NCBI GenBank assembly: GCA_948567375.1
Contig: OX419760.1
Coordinates: 28,024,001-28,088,000 of the forward strand
Source: Lunularia cruciata
Taxonomy: Eukaryota > Streptophyta > Marchantiopsida > Lunulariales > Lunulariaceae
Direction of reading: 5' to 3'
DNA length: 64,000 nucleotides
The position numbers were made by a program, and so were the translations under genes. This document shows positions 34,779 through 47,600 of this stretch, piece by piece. The number at the start of each line of letters is the position of its first letter. Within the stretch, counting starts at the first letter, position 1. The notes below the pieces were generated by a model. The model did not search any database, had not been told where the DNA came from, and saw nothing but the letters and a program-made list of their open reading frames with translations.

Positions 34779-35515
34779 TGTAATACCAAGAGCTAGCCAT
34801 ATGATCTAGATGTGAAATTTGGTTTGGTAATATCTTGAATGATGTTATACATGATGGTCAAAATAGATCAGATAGAAATATCACCAAAAGAGTACTTCTA
34901 CTAATAGTGCAGAAATCGAAATAGACTTGAAAACCTTAGAACCAATAGCTAGACATAAGATTTAAAGGTGAGAATTGGTTTGGTAACATCTAGAAGGATT
35001 TTACACATGATGTGCTGAACAGATCAGAAAGAGGTATCATCAAAAGGGGACTTCTACTAATAGAGTAGGAACTGAAATCTGCCTGAAATCTTTGAAGGGA
35101 ATTTTGGAGGCCTAAACGGATGAATTAGGCCTTGAAAATGTGCACACTCCCCACTCCCCCCTCCCACAATAGAGGAGAGATTGGCCTTTCTTCCCTTTTG
35201 GTTTGTCTCGTCAAGAGCTTTCCAACGGTACCTCACCCATGTGATTCTGAGATTCCTACATGAAGATTCTCTCCAATCAAAGTTTGTTTGACCAACCAGA
35301 TAGGACCATGACCGACATATCACCCATCCAAGTAAGTAATCCAAGGGTGGATCTTATTGACATGTCACCTATCTGTGTGCCTAATCCTATGGTGGAGCTT
35401 CCTTGGAGGAGATCCTCTTTGTCTATATAATAAAGAGAAGGTGCTCCTTTGGTGCATCGAATGATTGAGTGTGAAATCTGAGTTTTCTGTCTTCTCTTAT
35501 CATCTGATTATTACA
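34779..35515 (+). mobile_element. Solo LTR C2
   Basis: Same family as C1: starts TGTAATACC, ends ATTACA, TATA box at 35424-35430. It is longer than C1 because a ~156-bp segment near its start is tandemly duplicated (ggtttggtaa occurs at about 34,821 and 34,977). The flanks gtatc and ataac agree at 3 of 5 positions, so no good target duplication survives. No coding sequence. Confidence 0.78.
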
Positions 35516-36463
35516 ATAACCCCAAGTATCATTGTTGTTGATGTGGTTACTCACCTCACATGAGCATCCCAAATGGTCCAATCATAGTCCTTGTACATCC
35601 TTCACATATGGATTTTTATCCTTGGCAAGGTAAATTGTCAATGACACATCTAGCATAGTGTATCCATAGCCACTCTTGAAAGCTCTACATGGGAAGTGTA
35701 ACCATGGGTAACACAAGAATAATAATATTTCTCCTTTAAGTATGTCCATATGGATACGAAACCACAACCTCTCACATCCCAATTCACATGAATTAATACT
35801 ATCTCTTTCAAACCCTAAAAACTATAAATTCTCATAACTTTCAATTCCTTTTCAAAAGTTTTCAAATTAAATTCTCTTTGAACTAAAATATGAATATAAA
35901 GATGTTAGAAATAAAAATTTGAAAACTATCACTTCAATGTAAAATAATCATTCTAAATCCTATAAAAGCTAAAAGTACTCATGTTTTCTTGATTCTTCAT
36001 AGCCCTCGCCTCGAACAACAAATTGGAACTGAAATTGAAAAACTAACGGAATTGACTATTCATGAATGCACAGGTGAATTTTCCAAAAATCTATAATATC
36101 TTTTCTCTCATCTCTCTCACGTCTCGTTGCACGACTCAAAGGCAACTAAATAGAAAAACTGAAGATAGAAACCCGATTAATCTTCTCATCGGATAAGCAA
36201 ATGAAAATGAGAGGAAACATGCTTGTGGACCAAATATGGTAGCATAAATATGTACCTAACTTATCCCAACTAGTGTGTGAGAGCGAGGTAGATACAAAGG
36301 AGCGTAGTCAGTACAGTCTACTCTAGTCGTGGCTCGTGCCAAATCATTGTTCCTAAAACCAGAGCTTGCTACTGTAATGAGCGAGGATGGGAACTTCGGC
36401 CTCCTTCACCGTTCTTGTACAAGTAAGTTTGCCTAAAAGCAGCCATTCTCGACATCACTAGTT
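35516..36463. other. Intergenic region upstream of the FAS1-like gene
   Basis: AT-rich to about 36,000, then more balanced composition. It should hold the promoter and 5' untranslated region of the plus-strand gene that follows. A TATA-like tatatatgctata lies at about 36,466-36,478. No other feature seen. Confidence 0.5.
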
Positions 36464-36544
36464 ATGTATATATGCTATACACCACTAAACCCCTGCTCAC
36501 CTGGGTCTGTAATTGTGCATAGAAACGCCACTGACAGTCGCAAT

Positions 36545-37294
36545 ATGGTGCAGATGGGAAACCCATTGCTCCCATTCATCACACGAAATAGGTTCAACGA
36601 TCATGGCTCGTTCTCTTCTTCTTTTACTAATCCTTACAGGATTATGTTGATCGCTGGAGCTATGATGTGCATGGTTGTGATTTGTGGCATCAATCTGTTA
36701 GTGCCTCAGCCTTTGGAGTCCGGGCCTGCGATGGGATTGCAGAGGAGAGGAGGCACAGCAGGACGACGAATGGAGTCTAAGCAGCGTCCTGGAGATAGAA
36801 AGCTCGGGCGGTTTGGGACGATGATGGTGGAAATGGTGGCGGAGGATCTTCCGTTTACGATCTTCGTCCCGATTGAAGCTGCTGGGGACTGGTTGATCAG
36901 ATATTGTGGGAAGAACGTGGACGAACAGGAAAGGGAAAGTTCGGCAGCTGCGAATTCTACGCGTCAAGAACGAACAGAAAAGGGTTTGGCTTTCGACAGA
37001 GAAGCTGCGGTGGGTGCCTGTCTGACTGCGATTGCGTCTCGGATCATGAGCTACAGCACTATTCCCAAGCAGATTGTTTCGAGTACGGTTCTGGAAGGTC
37101 GAGAGATGGAGCTGGAGAGTCTATCTGGTTATAAGCTATACCTGGCCCGGGATCCGAAGAGGGGTCTCGTTGTGAACAACCATACCTGCGTTGCTGGGGA
37201 TATTAATCGAGGGCTTTTGACGGTCCACGTAATTGATGGTGTGCTAATGGACCATCAATTTGAGAACTCTCTCATCGATTTTGAAGATGATTAG
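36545..37294 (+). CDS. Fasciclin (FAS1)-domain membrane protein, single exon
   Basis: Uninterrupted 249-codon frame from the ATG at 36545 (strong context: A at -3, G at +4) to the stop at 37292-37294; an upstream in-frame ATG at 36464 would add 27 residues but has a weak context and overlaps a TATA-like run. Numbering from 36464: one transmembrane segment at residues 58-80 (MLIAGAMMCMVVICGI), a basic linker, then a FAS1-like domain at about 115-262. The latter has DLPFTIFVP (an H1-type box), SLSGYKLYLARD and HVIDGVLM (an H2-type box), with a diverged middle. No signal peptide or GPI signal, so a single-pass anchored protein is likely. Resembles plant 'fasciclin-like' membrane proteins rather than classical arabinogalactan FLAs. 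FAS1 domains mediate adhesion or cell-wall interaction; the role here is unknown. Intact. Confidence 0.78.
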   Translation: MVQMGNPLLPFITRNRFNDHGSFSSSFTNPYRIMLIAGAMMCMVVICGINLLVPQPLESGPAMGLQRRGGTAGRRMESKQRPGDRKLGRFGTMMVEMVAEDLPFTIFVPIEAAGDWLIRYCGKNVDEQERESSAAANSTRQERTEKGLAFDREAAVGACLTAIASRIMSYSTIPKQIVSSTVLEGREMELESLSGYKLYLARDPKRGLVVNNHTCVAGDINRGLLTVHVIDGVLMDHQFENSLIDFEDD

Positions 37295-39670
37295 ATGGGG
37301 TTGAAACTAGATGGATGCTGGAACAATGAATTCTCCAGCTGTGCCACCAGAATCAAGCCGATTAGTGAAATTCCCCAGTTGGGTAACAACTGGGTGTCCA
37401 AATCGGCCGAGATCCTGGATCCTGAACTTGGCCTAAAACTGCTCCATTCCTCGCACACAGGAGTCTCAATCGAGAACGGGGAAGAGTATGTTCTGTCGGG
37501 TTCCCTTCATTTCTCATGCCTGCCAAGACTTTCACAGAAACCAATCAAATCAGGCTTGCAGATGAGATCTTGCGAGAGTTTATCGACGTTAGCTGCGAGG
37601 AGGGTTTGTTGGCGCAATAAAGGGATGACGATGTTAACAGCAAGGGATGCCTTTATCGGACACAAGAAGGTGACGGAACTGAGGGGTCCAGCCTGAATTT
37701 GACAACCTGGACCTGATTTGATGGTCCACAACTCTGGAGTAAATCTGGAGTAGTGTAAGCAGGGTGGTGTTCAGGCCAGTTCATGAGTAAAGAAAGTCTT
37801 TACGGTGGGTTTGTTTGGGGGTCAGCGTCAAGATTGACTGAGTGACTGTGAACCAGTGCCTCATTTGCTGCTGGTTGTCCTCCCTGATACGAAGAAGAAG
37901 AATCCAGGAGGTCGGTGGAGGACCATGACCACCATGTCGTATGACGACGACCATTCCGATCGACATCGTTCGTGGTCTAGACACCGAGACCTACCGCAGT
38001 GGTTGGATTGAAACATGTTCCTATTGTGTTCCCACGGGTAGTTATCTGTGCCAATCTATCAATCTTATCAGAGTTTGAGTCTTTGGCATCATTCATTAAC
38101 AGGCAGTAAACTGTAGCTAGGAAATATTTACTGTAGGCCGGTAGAACTGGAAACAAATCATGGTGTATATCTAGCTTAGCATGCTTAGTTTCCTCAAATT
38201 GTATCATCATATTCATGGACCCAAATTTCAGCAGGGTATTATACTACGGACGAATTGTCGATTCAAGCATTCTCTACATTACTGTGTGCAAAGCCACTTT
38301 TCTAGCATTCATTTTCAGGTTCTTTGCTGTCGTTTACGAACGTATCACCAACTTGCATATGAAAAATCTCTCCTTCGACAAGTTCGGAGAGGTGGCTCAA
38401 TTATTGGCTCAAGATCATTTACACGAAGAAAACCTGCCAGTCGTCGAAACAGATTGCTTGACAGTTCTTGGTACATGATTGAGCTCATTGACAGGAATAC
38501 CACAGTAACCTGGATGACATGCTACAAGCTGAAGGGGAACTCTTAACTCAGTCTGGGATCAAGTGTCCGGCAACGGTTCCTGCGATGCAGGACTAAGCAG
38601 AGCACCAAAGCATTGACGAGGAGGACCGGAAAAGTAGAACTCATATTCGTCATACTGGCTATCACCGGTAACGCGTCGAAATCTGATTCGGGGCAATATT
38701 GGAGTGGCATCATTCCTTTAACCGCTTTTACTCACCTACTTCTAACTCTAGTCACTCTGACCCTGGTGTAAGGTGACCAAACATTCTTTCGTCTCACGCA
38801 TCCTTAGGAAATAATTTTCCTATAGGTATTTCATCATTATCGCAGGGAATATAAAAATGAAAAGAAACAACGGGAACGCTGTCCCCACAGTTATGCCTGG
38901 ATTCCAAATTCGTCGATAAAACAGGGAGTAATGGCGGGAATCTTCCTGGATATTTCTTATTGCTATTACAGTATTTCACATGAGCGCATCTAATTAAGCG
39001 TACTACACATCTTAAAAAAATCCAAGCTTTTGTAGTGGAATATAGAGTGATGGCAGGAATTTCAAGGATATTGGATCTTGTGGAAAGGGAAGAATTATTG
39101 CCCACCGACTATTATTAAGCTTACTTAATCATGATGATTAGAACATCGAAAACTATCGTTATTAGCATAGCAAGTTCTCCCCTCTGTTTATATGTCGTTA
39201 AGCAAATAAACGTGAGATAAACCTTTACAATAATTTTCGTTTCCTTTCCCTGCCGATACTAGTTATATACCTCCTTTTTAATATAATCTATGTTAGAACA
39301 CGCTAGCGATAGACTAAATTGGGATTATATCCCATAATTATCTCACACCCCAAATAGAAAGTTGAAGGTTACCTTTTCCGTTCCAAGTTCCGTCGAGGGT
39401 GTGTCAGGTCATAACGGAAGTGGGATCGACGCTTTCCAAGGCGATCATTTTCTAGACGACCGAAGGAAACTACCGTCATGCTTGACACCTAACATATCTC
39501 CCTTTAAATGGAAATTAGCCTGACCATGCATCTTATCTTGCATTTGTACCAGAGAATGTGGCTAGTGGTTTCTGATAATCTCAAAATCAAAATCTGTTGT
39601 ATATTTAGGTATCATCGAACAAGATAATTAAGTTTGCTTAAAACCTAATTCCATATAATAATTACCTCGC

Positions 39671-39722
39671 TAATAATAATAATAATAATACTACTACTAC
39701 TACTACTACTAATAATAATAAT
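39671..39722. repeat. TAA/TAC compound microsatellite
   Basis: Runs of taa, then tac, then taa again, about 17 trinucleotide units. Confidence 0.95.
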
Positions 39723-40869
39723 CTCACGCTAAGAGATGGTAGAGACGTGCCATGTAGAGAAAAAGAAGTACTCTTCCTTTCATTTTTTCTCTCAATTCTT
39801 TAAGAATTTACTTTTTCTTTTAATCATATGTTTTGTCGGCTCCAATCATGAGGACAGTCCAATCGGATAACCTATAAAATGAGAGCATTCTTAAGTTGGT
39901 GAAAAGTTACAAAGACCACAAAATTGGTCGATTAATCTATTGAAAGAACAAAGACAAAATGACGCGCCCACTGAATAATGCGATACTCCATCCTTCCCAT
40001 CGAAAGATCATCGATTACACCTCCGAGACATGATGAAGTATAAAGTTCATGTCCGCACATTCCACTTTACGAAAAGTTGTTAACGTACTTCAGAATGAAT
40101 TGAAACCCAATGGACAAGACTTGAGAACTGTTGAACAAGATCTGAATCATTCATATTCCAAGTCTTTTGAGCTTGTATGAAAGTTAGCCTTTACTTGGAG
40201 ATGAAAGCTAGCTAAAATTACCCTTTATAGAGTTGATCAAACGACTCAAATTGGAGAATTATGGTCGGACCCAAGAATCGAGAAGTTGATAAGAACATAA
40301 GTATATCCTGGAGTCCACAAGCACATAACGAAAATTCGCCCGAGTCATGTTTAAGCTTCCCATGAAACTGGCTATAGCAATCTGAACGATCACATGACAG
40401 AGACAACGAAGAACCCCAATCCGATAAAACAACATGGAGATCCGCTTTGTTATATTGAAGTTGATGTTGGATTTCCTCAGAGCCATGTTCAACGATTGTC
40501 TACGAGATTTCGGGGGCCATGAACCACGTGGTAAGAGAGAGAGAGGAAAGGTAGACGAAATATACGAGTCAGATGATGTATGATGGAATGTATCAAACGA
40601 AGAGAGGACATAGTAACACTTAGGGTAAGTGTCACAGGGAGCAAGAGATGGAATCTATAAGTAAAAGCTGGAGGGAATAGTAGAAGTACAGAAGAGTTGC
40701 TAAAGCTCCCAGTGAACTGGAGCAGGCTGTCAACACAATTTTGGGGATGAATTCACGGTGAAGAGTGTGGAAGGAGGATTGAACGGAGTTCTATGTAGCA
40801 CATAGAAAGCAGTACTGCAGAACTTCGTTCTAACTACTCTCGTTGATCCTGCAATGATTCTGGGCCTTG

Positions 40870-41479
40870 ATATTTCAAAGAGGATCAATTTTTCATCGCA
40901 TAACACCTGGTTATGAAATGTTGACAATTCAAGACTCAGAGGTTATTGGTTGCCCGGGACTCCAACTTGCGCAGAATAGTCTCTTCACTTAGTGCAGTTA
41001 AGCAGGCACCGCTAAGCCGCGGGCACAAGTATAGGCCTTTCTTGGCTTCTGGAGCCTTGGAGCCAAGGGGTACATGAGGTTCTCGAAGGAACTAGAGACC
41101 GCTAACGGTTATTCTGAGCAACTGACTCAAAAGATTCACAATTTCTAAAATCAACATCGCAGCAGCAGGAACGCATGTGCGTCAGTCGCGGGATGCGTGA
41201 CGGGATGCCCACTAAGGTGTGACACTGTACCACTTGGATATTACAGGATCTCATTTACCTTCCATAGTAAAGGTGACCTTTGTTTTCAAGGGCACCTCAA
41301 CGTGCGTAGATCGTTACTCTGCGGCATTAAACCAATTTTTCTGCCCTTTCGAGTACTACTTACGTGAGGTGATCGAAAACTAGCGCGAATCGTTTTGGCA
41401 GATAAGCCAAAGAATTGTCAATTTTTCATAACCAGGTGTTATGCATTGAAAAATTGATCATGATCCTCTGATATCTTTG
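40870..41479. repeat. Diverged inverted repeat, ~60-bp arms 480 bp apart
   Basis: 40870-40930 and the reverse complement of 41412-41479 share gcataacacctggttatgaa and gatcaatttttca with a few substitutions and a short insertion. The two arms could be ends of a foldback element or two oppositely oriented copies of a small dispersed repeat. No target duplication was found. Confidence 0.75.
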
Positions 41480-41860
41480 AGCTTCTGTTCCGCTAGCACC
41501 GCACAGAAGACAGGTGATGGAAATGATTACTTGGAAGGTTTGTCCGTTCAGACTCTTGTGTTTTGGTATTAGTCTCATCAGATACTTTCGCGTGGACAAG
41601 CTTGTTACTTGTACCTTCCATGTTTCTGAGCTCAGAACAAGCATGAGACAGAAAATTAGCTCATGCGAACGAGGAGCAAAACCGCAGTAACAGAGCCAAA
41701 CAGAGTTCGGACAGCGGTAACAAACCCCATCTACAAGTTCTCTGGTGGAGTGACTCTACAGATGACTTCCACCCATTTAATCTGAGGGGTTCAGGTTCTC
41801 TCAAGAGCTACAGAAGAACATCAAGGGCCACGAGGGCCTTTGACACTTTACTTGGTAAGC

Positions 41861-42334
41861 CTTTAGCTGGAATTCCGATCCAAACAAGTGAGCAACGTAA
41901 CACTAAACTGAAATCCGCTAGAGCTCAAATCGGCAGTGAACTTTTCACCAGATTCTAAGTCCGAGCTGCCCACCAATAGTCAGACATCAAGACCAAAGCT
42001 GTTCCGCTGCGAGGGTCGTGCTTTGCCCCTATCAAATGTTCAAGAAGTGATTGCACTTATAAGCCTAAGCACGAGGAAGATCCAAGACTTCTGCAATTTG
42101 CCTTAGCTGGAATTCCGATCCAAACAAGTGAGCAACCTAACACTAAACTGAAATCCGCTAGAGCTCAAATCGGCAGTGAACTTTTGACCAGATTCTAAGT
42201 CAGAGCTGCCCACCAATAGTCAGATATCAAGACCAAAGCTGTTCCGCTGCGAGGGTCGTGCTTTGCCCCTATCAAACGTTCAAGAAGTGATTGCACTTAT
42301 AAGCCTAAGCACGAGGAAGATCCAAGAGTTCTGC
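41861..42334. repeat. 240-bp tandem duplication
   Basis: Unit 1 is 41861-42100, unit 2 is 42101-42334. Both start c(t/c)ttagctggaattccg and differ at only a handful of positions, so the duplication is recent. No coding content is recognised. Confidence 0.95.
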
Positions 42335-42510
42335 CTTGCTCCTCCCAGTGTACTGAATGCCAGATCTAGAGCTACAGCAGAGTAGCTCTATGATCAACAC
42401 TTGAACAGGGTATGAGCGTGAACCAGATGACGAATGACGAGTTCGACTCAGAGCTGACAGTAACTAGGGGATGACAATAACAGTTGATACGGCTACCTTC
42501 ACAGGGATAG

Positions 42511-42560
42511 CTCTCTTGGTAGCTATGCCTCCTTCACAGGGGGCATAGCTACCAAGAGAG
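42511..42560. repeat. Perfect 19-bp hairpin
   Basis: ctctcttggtagctatgcc (42511-42529) is followed after 12 bases by its exact reverse complement (42542-42560). The loop copies a neighbouring phrase: ccttcacaggg also occurs at 42496-42506. Too short and GC-poor at the end to call a terminator; origin by template switching is likely. Confidence 0.9.
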
Positions 42561-44608
42561 GGTTTCACATGGATAGAGTGGAATGCGTTAACGGTAACAA
42601 GCGCGAAATCGTCAAGTTACCTCCACCTGAACACTGACCATCAGATTCCCATAAAATGGGCTCAGGAAGTTACCAATCCATGGCATCGCCCTAGTAGTTA
42701 AGGGTGGCACGGTACTGTGAAAGCGTTCATTAAAAGCTTTCTCTTACGATACTCCTTCGCTTCCTTCGCTTTGACCTATGATGTTTCGAAGCTTGCGCAG
42801 GGTCCAGCGATCGAGACGATGTAAATGCCCTTGCTCTATTTACGCAGTCTGACCCCCTTACCTGTAATCTACAACAAGACAAGTTATGTAGGAGGGCACT
42901 CGATCTGGTGCAAGTTTTGAAATGATGGATAGCTGAATCTGACAAACCTATTTCTTTCCTTCGATCAAACATTATCGAATTTATATGATGGGTCTCGTCA
43001 TCGTAACAACTAGAGAAAGAGACGAGTCCTATCAGAAGATTGAAAGCTCATGAAAAGCTCGAACATCATAAACAGTATTCTAAGCTGAAAGTGCGGTACC
43101 ATACGTAATATGACCCTTCCTGGAAAGGGAGAAAAAGAACAAGGAAATGTACGTAGCAACCTTGCATGACTAGAATCAGCACAAGTCTACGGCAGTTTGC
43201 CAACGGCTTTATAGTACTAACATTTCCTACTTCCAACCATCGCTTTCAGTGGACATCGGCGCGTTTATGTTTCGTTTGAGCTTGGAACAATAATCAACAG
43301 AGAAAGAACTGGGAAGGAAAATAAACTAAAGAGAACCTTTACTGCTTCCAGCTTTAATAGGAAAGCAAACGCACCGACCTTTAAGGTGTAGGCAATTTGA
43401 ACAGACCTCCGTTAGTGACCTATAAGAAAAAGGTAAATCAAGAAAATCACAAAGAGTTGTCGGCGTCAAACGAAGACTCTTTACGAGCTCCAGCTCTATT
43501 TATTGATGCTATACAAGGGTTACAACAGCATGTCTTAATACCGTGTGGTGCAAAGAGCAATTCGTGGTCATCAACAAAGTATGCTTCTAAATGTAGTCAT
43601 AAGTGACCCAGAATATACAAGGCTACAGTCCACGATCGTATTAGAACCCCGCTCGACACAACCATTGACTTCAGCGCAACTGTACATCTCATATTAGTCA
43701 AATAACTCGTTACAAAATTGCAGACAGGGAAGGTAGACTGGATGTCAAAGGCTTCCTCATACCTTCTTCCGTGCAAGATTCACAAAATCAGAGAGAGTGA
43801 ACAGAATAGAACTAAGCACAATGCAGCCTTGATTTCCCAAAAGACATGTTCCACTTGTAGCCCCTGGATGGACCAGTTTCGAGTTTGCAAGCAATGCCCC
43901 CGGTCACAAACGTCTGCGAAGCCCATTCAACAATTCATACCTTGACAGATGTATACATTTTACGAATCAGACGAACATAAGTTAGCATACAATAAAAGGA
44001 CAATTTGAGTACACAAGCAGGAAGGATAATGCTAGTGTAGAGATGGCTTGCAGCCTGAATCCATAGTACCTGTCTTGTTAACCAGGTTTCATTGTCCGGA
44101 TGAAAAACCCATGGACTCATTCAACACAACACACTATTCTCTCAAAACAAAAAGTCCACTGAAACACACAGACTATACACAGAAGAGAAGTCTCTCTGAC
44201 CATCTGTTGGCCTTAGAGCATAGTTTGAACGCCTTTCCCTTGAGGAGGTGGGGGTCACTTTCATTGACATATTGTGGCCTCCAATCAAAGTGGGAATAAT
44301 GATCGGCAGTTTCATATCGAACAAAAGGAATTTTGCTAAAAGAATGGCACAGGGTTATCACATCTGTGGGAGAATTGCGACCGACAATTTTTGGTTGGCT
44401 ATGAGGTCCACTTCTAACTAAGTCCAAACATCTACAGTAACTAACTCTAACTTGATTTACTACATTCAATATACAAAGCACCTGCTGCCTCAAACTGGTT
44501 TCAAACGGACCCCATATAAATCTTCTAAAATTTCGTGTGTATCTTACAAAGGGACTATCCCTGTCACTGAGTAGAAACATCCTAGTTGATAACGTGGGTT
44601 AAAGCCTA

Positions 44609-47600
44609 TTAAACAGAAGACTGGTTTTCTGGTATTTCATCAGAAGACTTCCTCTTCTTGTGCTCAATTCTTACCACGAGTGGTTGTTGTAGCTCCATCA
44701 GAGGATCTGCTGCAACTATAGGATCTGAGGCCACGACAATTTCCTCCACTTTTACATCGCCCTCCTCAACTGCTCTCTGAAGTGCATTTTTTGCAATTCG
44801 TGTCACCAGAATCACAACAACAACTGTACGACAACATTACAATGATCGACTCAGAACAGTGGAAACTCTGGACAAATAATGCAAAATAAAGTTCATGGCT
44901 TCACATCTTCCTCTGAATTAACCTAGGACCGAATGCACTGTGTTCTGCAATTGGCATAACTTGAAATACACCCATTCAAGACAGATTAGGATGGTGTCTG
45001 AACGAGTTGTGCATACATTTCTTTCAGTATTCGTGTTAACAGTTGGGAACTAATACAATACGTATTAAGACTCCCCAAGAAGACTATCCAGGTAAAAGAT
45101 GAGACGCCTAATGTAATCTAATGTGGACAGTTCTCATCGATTAACAGGTAAAAGCTGCAGAAGAGAAAGCTATCCAAGTCCAGATTCTTAGCAAACGGAT
45201 CTTTCAATTTACATTGTCATTTCAGAATAGAGGAATGAAAACAAATGATAGAGTTAGGATTCCTTACGACTTGTTCCCAACCCAGCACCGATCATGAGCT
45301 GCACACGCGTACAGTGTGACCATTAGACCACCAGCTCGAGATAAACCAGATAAGAGTAGAGCAGGAATATCTCATTAGACTTCACAATACATTCAGTTAC
45401 AAGGAAAGAAATAGTAAGAACACGTAAACTGAAAGGAAAAATGTCAACGCACCCAACGGCCAGGAGTGAAGTGGCCCCCATGGTTTATGTCTGTAATGTC
45501 CTTAATAGTTGTTCCGACGTACACAAAGATCAAAGTCAAGGGCTGCAAAGAAGGAGACACGAACATCACGATATCAAATTGCGGTAGCACACAAACTGCT
45601 CAAACTTCTTTCGGACCTTCTTACGAAGATTATGAGATTCACGTGTTACTGAGCAGTCCACACAAATCTGGAGGATTTGCGCCTCAGATTAGGTAGCCAG
45701 GTTTGGGTGTTCATGCTTGCGTCAAAAGCTTCACTTGATGAAACTATGCAGAAAGATAGCAGGAGAAGACGAGAGCAATGTTTCAGTGAAGCTCACCATC
45801 ATTCCAATCCATGATGCCAATGTGTAGGTGTAGACGCTCATAGGAGTGACAGAAAGTAGATAATTCAGTACGTTGAATGGCAGAAGGGGCACCATGCGCA
45901 ATAGTAAGACGATCTGAAACATTAAAGAGAACCACCCTTACAAACGATGCAACTCGTTGGAAAATACCTCCAATATTGCTCATAAAATGCAGAGTTATTA
46001 TGATCCAAAGCAGGATGGACAACGTCGAACTGATATCTTGAGAAATGGAAGATTATGTGTAAGATGGATATCAACCTTGAAACCTGATCTTTCAATTGCT
46101 ATTGCAATGGCCTGGAACTGAGGATAGTCCTTGAGCTTTGAAGTTACGTATGATCTTCCAACCTGAACACGCGGAACCAAGTCGAAGGGGCTGAGAAAGA
46201 ACGTGTTACGAATCATTTTCTCCCAAAAGAATAAAACGAGTTCCTTCAAATTAGCGGTATGGATGGATGTCACTAATGTTGCGAGAGACTTGCTCCTCAA
46301 TCCCCGCACTCACCGTTCTTCCTACAAGAAAAGCAGCTGTAGCACCAGCCGTGGAGCCAATGGAGTCTGTTACGAAGCCAACGACCAATCCAAACAGGTA
46401 TCCACCTCCAAGCTGTGCACGAAACACAAAATTCCAGGAGCGTTAAGAACGTGAATATAGGGAACTATGAAGCTCGTTGATGTTGCTATAAGCCCTACTC
46501 GCAGCCGTAAAATATATAATGTAGAAGAGGAAACCTTACGGTAAGGACACCTTTTGTCAGCCTCAACACTCTCACAATCAAAATTACAACGATCAACTTA
46601 AGAGGCTCCTCATACCGTGAGAATAGAAGCTGGAACAGCGAAAACAGTGCATGGAATGTATGCCAAAGCTCTGTGGACAGAAAACGTCAACCTCATAAGT
46701 AAAATCCTTTTGGTTGTCAACCTCTTTTTGTTCCTTGTGGACTCGCTCGCTTATAGTCGAGGTTAAACACTGATGATGTTATTATCCCTAGAACGATAAC
46801 TTCTCTGGTAAATGAGTAGTGATTGTTTGTACGCGTCCTTCCAAAATTGGACTATTGAGTGGAACGCTGGATAAGCATTGACCTTCTCTATTTGGCTAGG
46901 CACGATTCAGATTGGGAACAGCTTCCCTTGATTGGTTTCACTGACCAAGACTTTCAGAGAAGGTGGGAACGAAAAAAATTAGTTCAGTTTAAGCTAAAAT
47001 TGAGAAACTTACAGCATTAGGGGACCCCACGGGCCAACGTCTTTCTGTACCCATAGTATGAAATCCCTCAGCATCTGCAGGAAGATCAAGTGTCTACAAT
47101 CAGAACCTGGAAAATTTTGGACCGATGAACGCAGTGTGATTGTCTTCTATATCTGCTACTCTGAATAAAGACTCGCAAAACTCAAGGCTCTGAAGCAACA
47201 ATTATTGATGTGAAGTAAAAACATATGTACATAACCACTCCTCTTGGAACAACCTTATCGATCATCGAAAAGAACAGCGGTTCCCGTAAATTATCAAGCT
47301 TATACTCCTACATCTAAAAACCGATCCCGGACGACACCTTACTATCCTAAACTGTGGTATGTGTACGAGATCCACTTTAAGAGACAAACTCGTACAATTA
47401 CATTCATCCAAAAGTTGGACCTATGAAACTCCCATTGCAAAGGACATTCGGATGTACACTGATAATACCCCGCTGACCCGAAACGTGCAATCTAAGCGAC
47501 AGCTGAAAGTGTCGATACAAGAGAAACGGTCTTATACGGGTAGCAAACTGACCACAAGCAATTTTCGACCAAGACAGTCTTCCTACTGACATGAGACTTA

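Larger units (their letters stand above)
37295..44608. other. Long intergenic region, no gene recognised
   Basis: It begins with the 3' untranslated region of the FAS1-like gene. An open frame at 37295-37696 continues in the same frame after its stop but has no domain. A plus-strand frame at 38215-38478 (87 codons, hydrophobic centre) also matches nothing I know. The rest holds only the repeats listed separately: a TAA/TAC microsatellite, a diverged inverted repeat at 40,870 and 41,412, a 240-bp tandem duplication at 41,861, and a hairpin at 42,511. Small lineage-specific genes or non-coding RNAs cannot be excluded. Confidence 0.55.

Noticed and set aside
37295-37696. 133-codon frame right after the FAS1-like stop, same frame
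   Set aside because: Could suggest readthrough, but FAS1 proteins end where the upstream frame ends, and this part has no domain or typical composition. Treated as 3' untranslated sequence.
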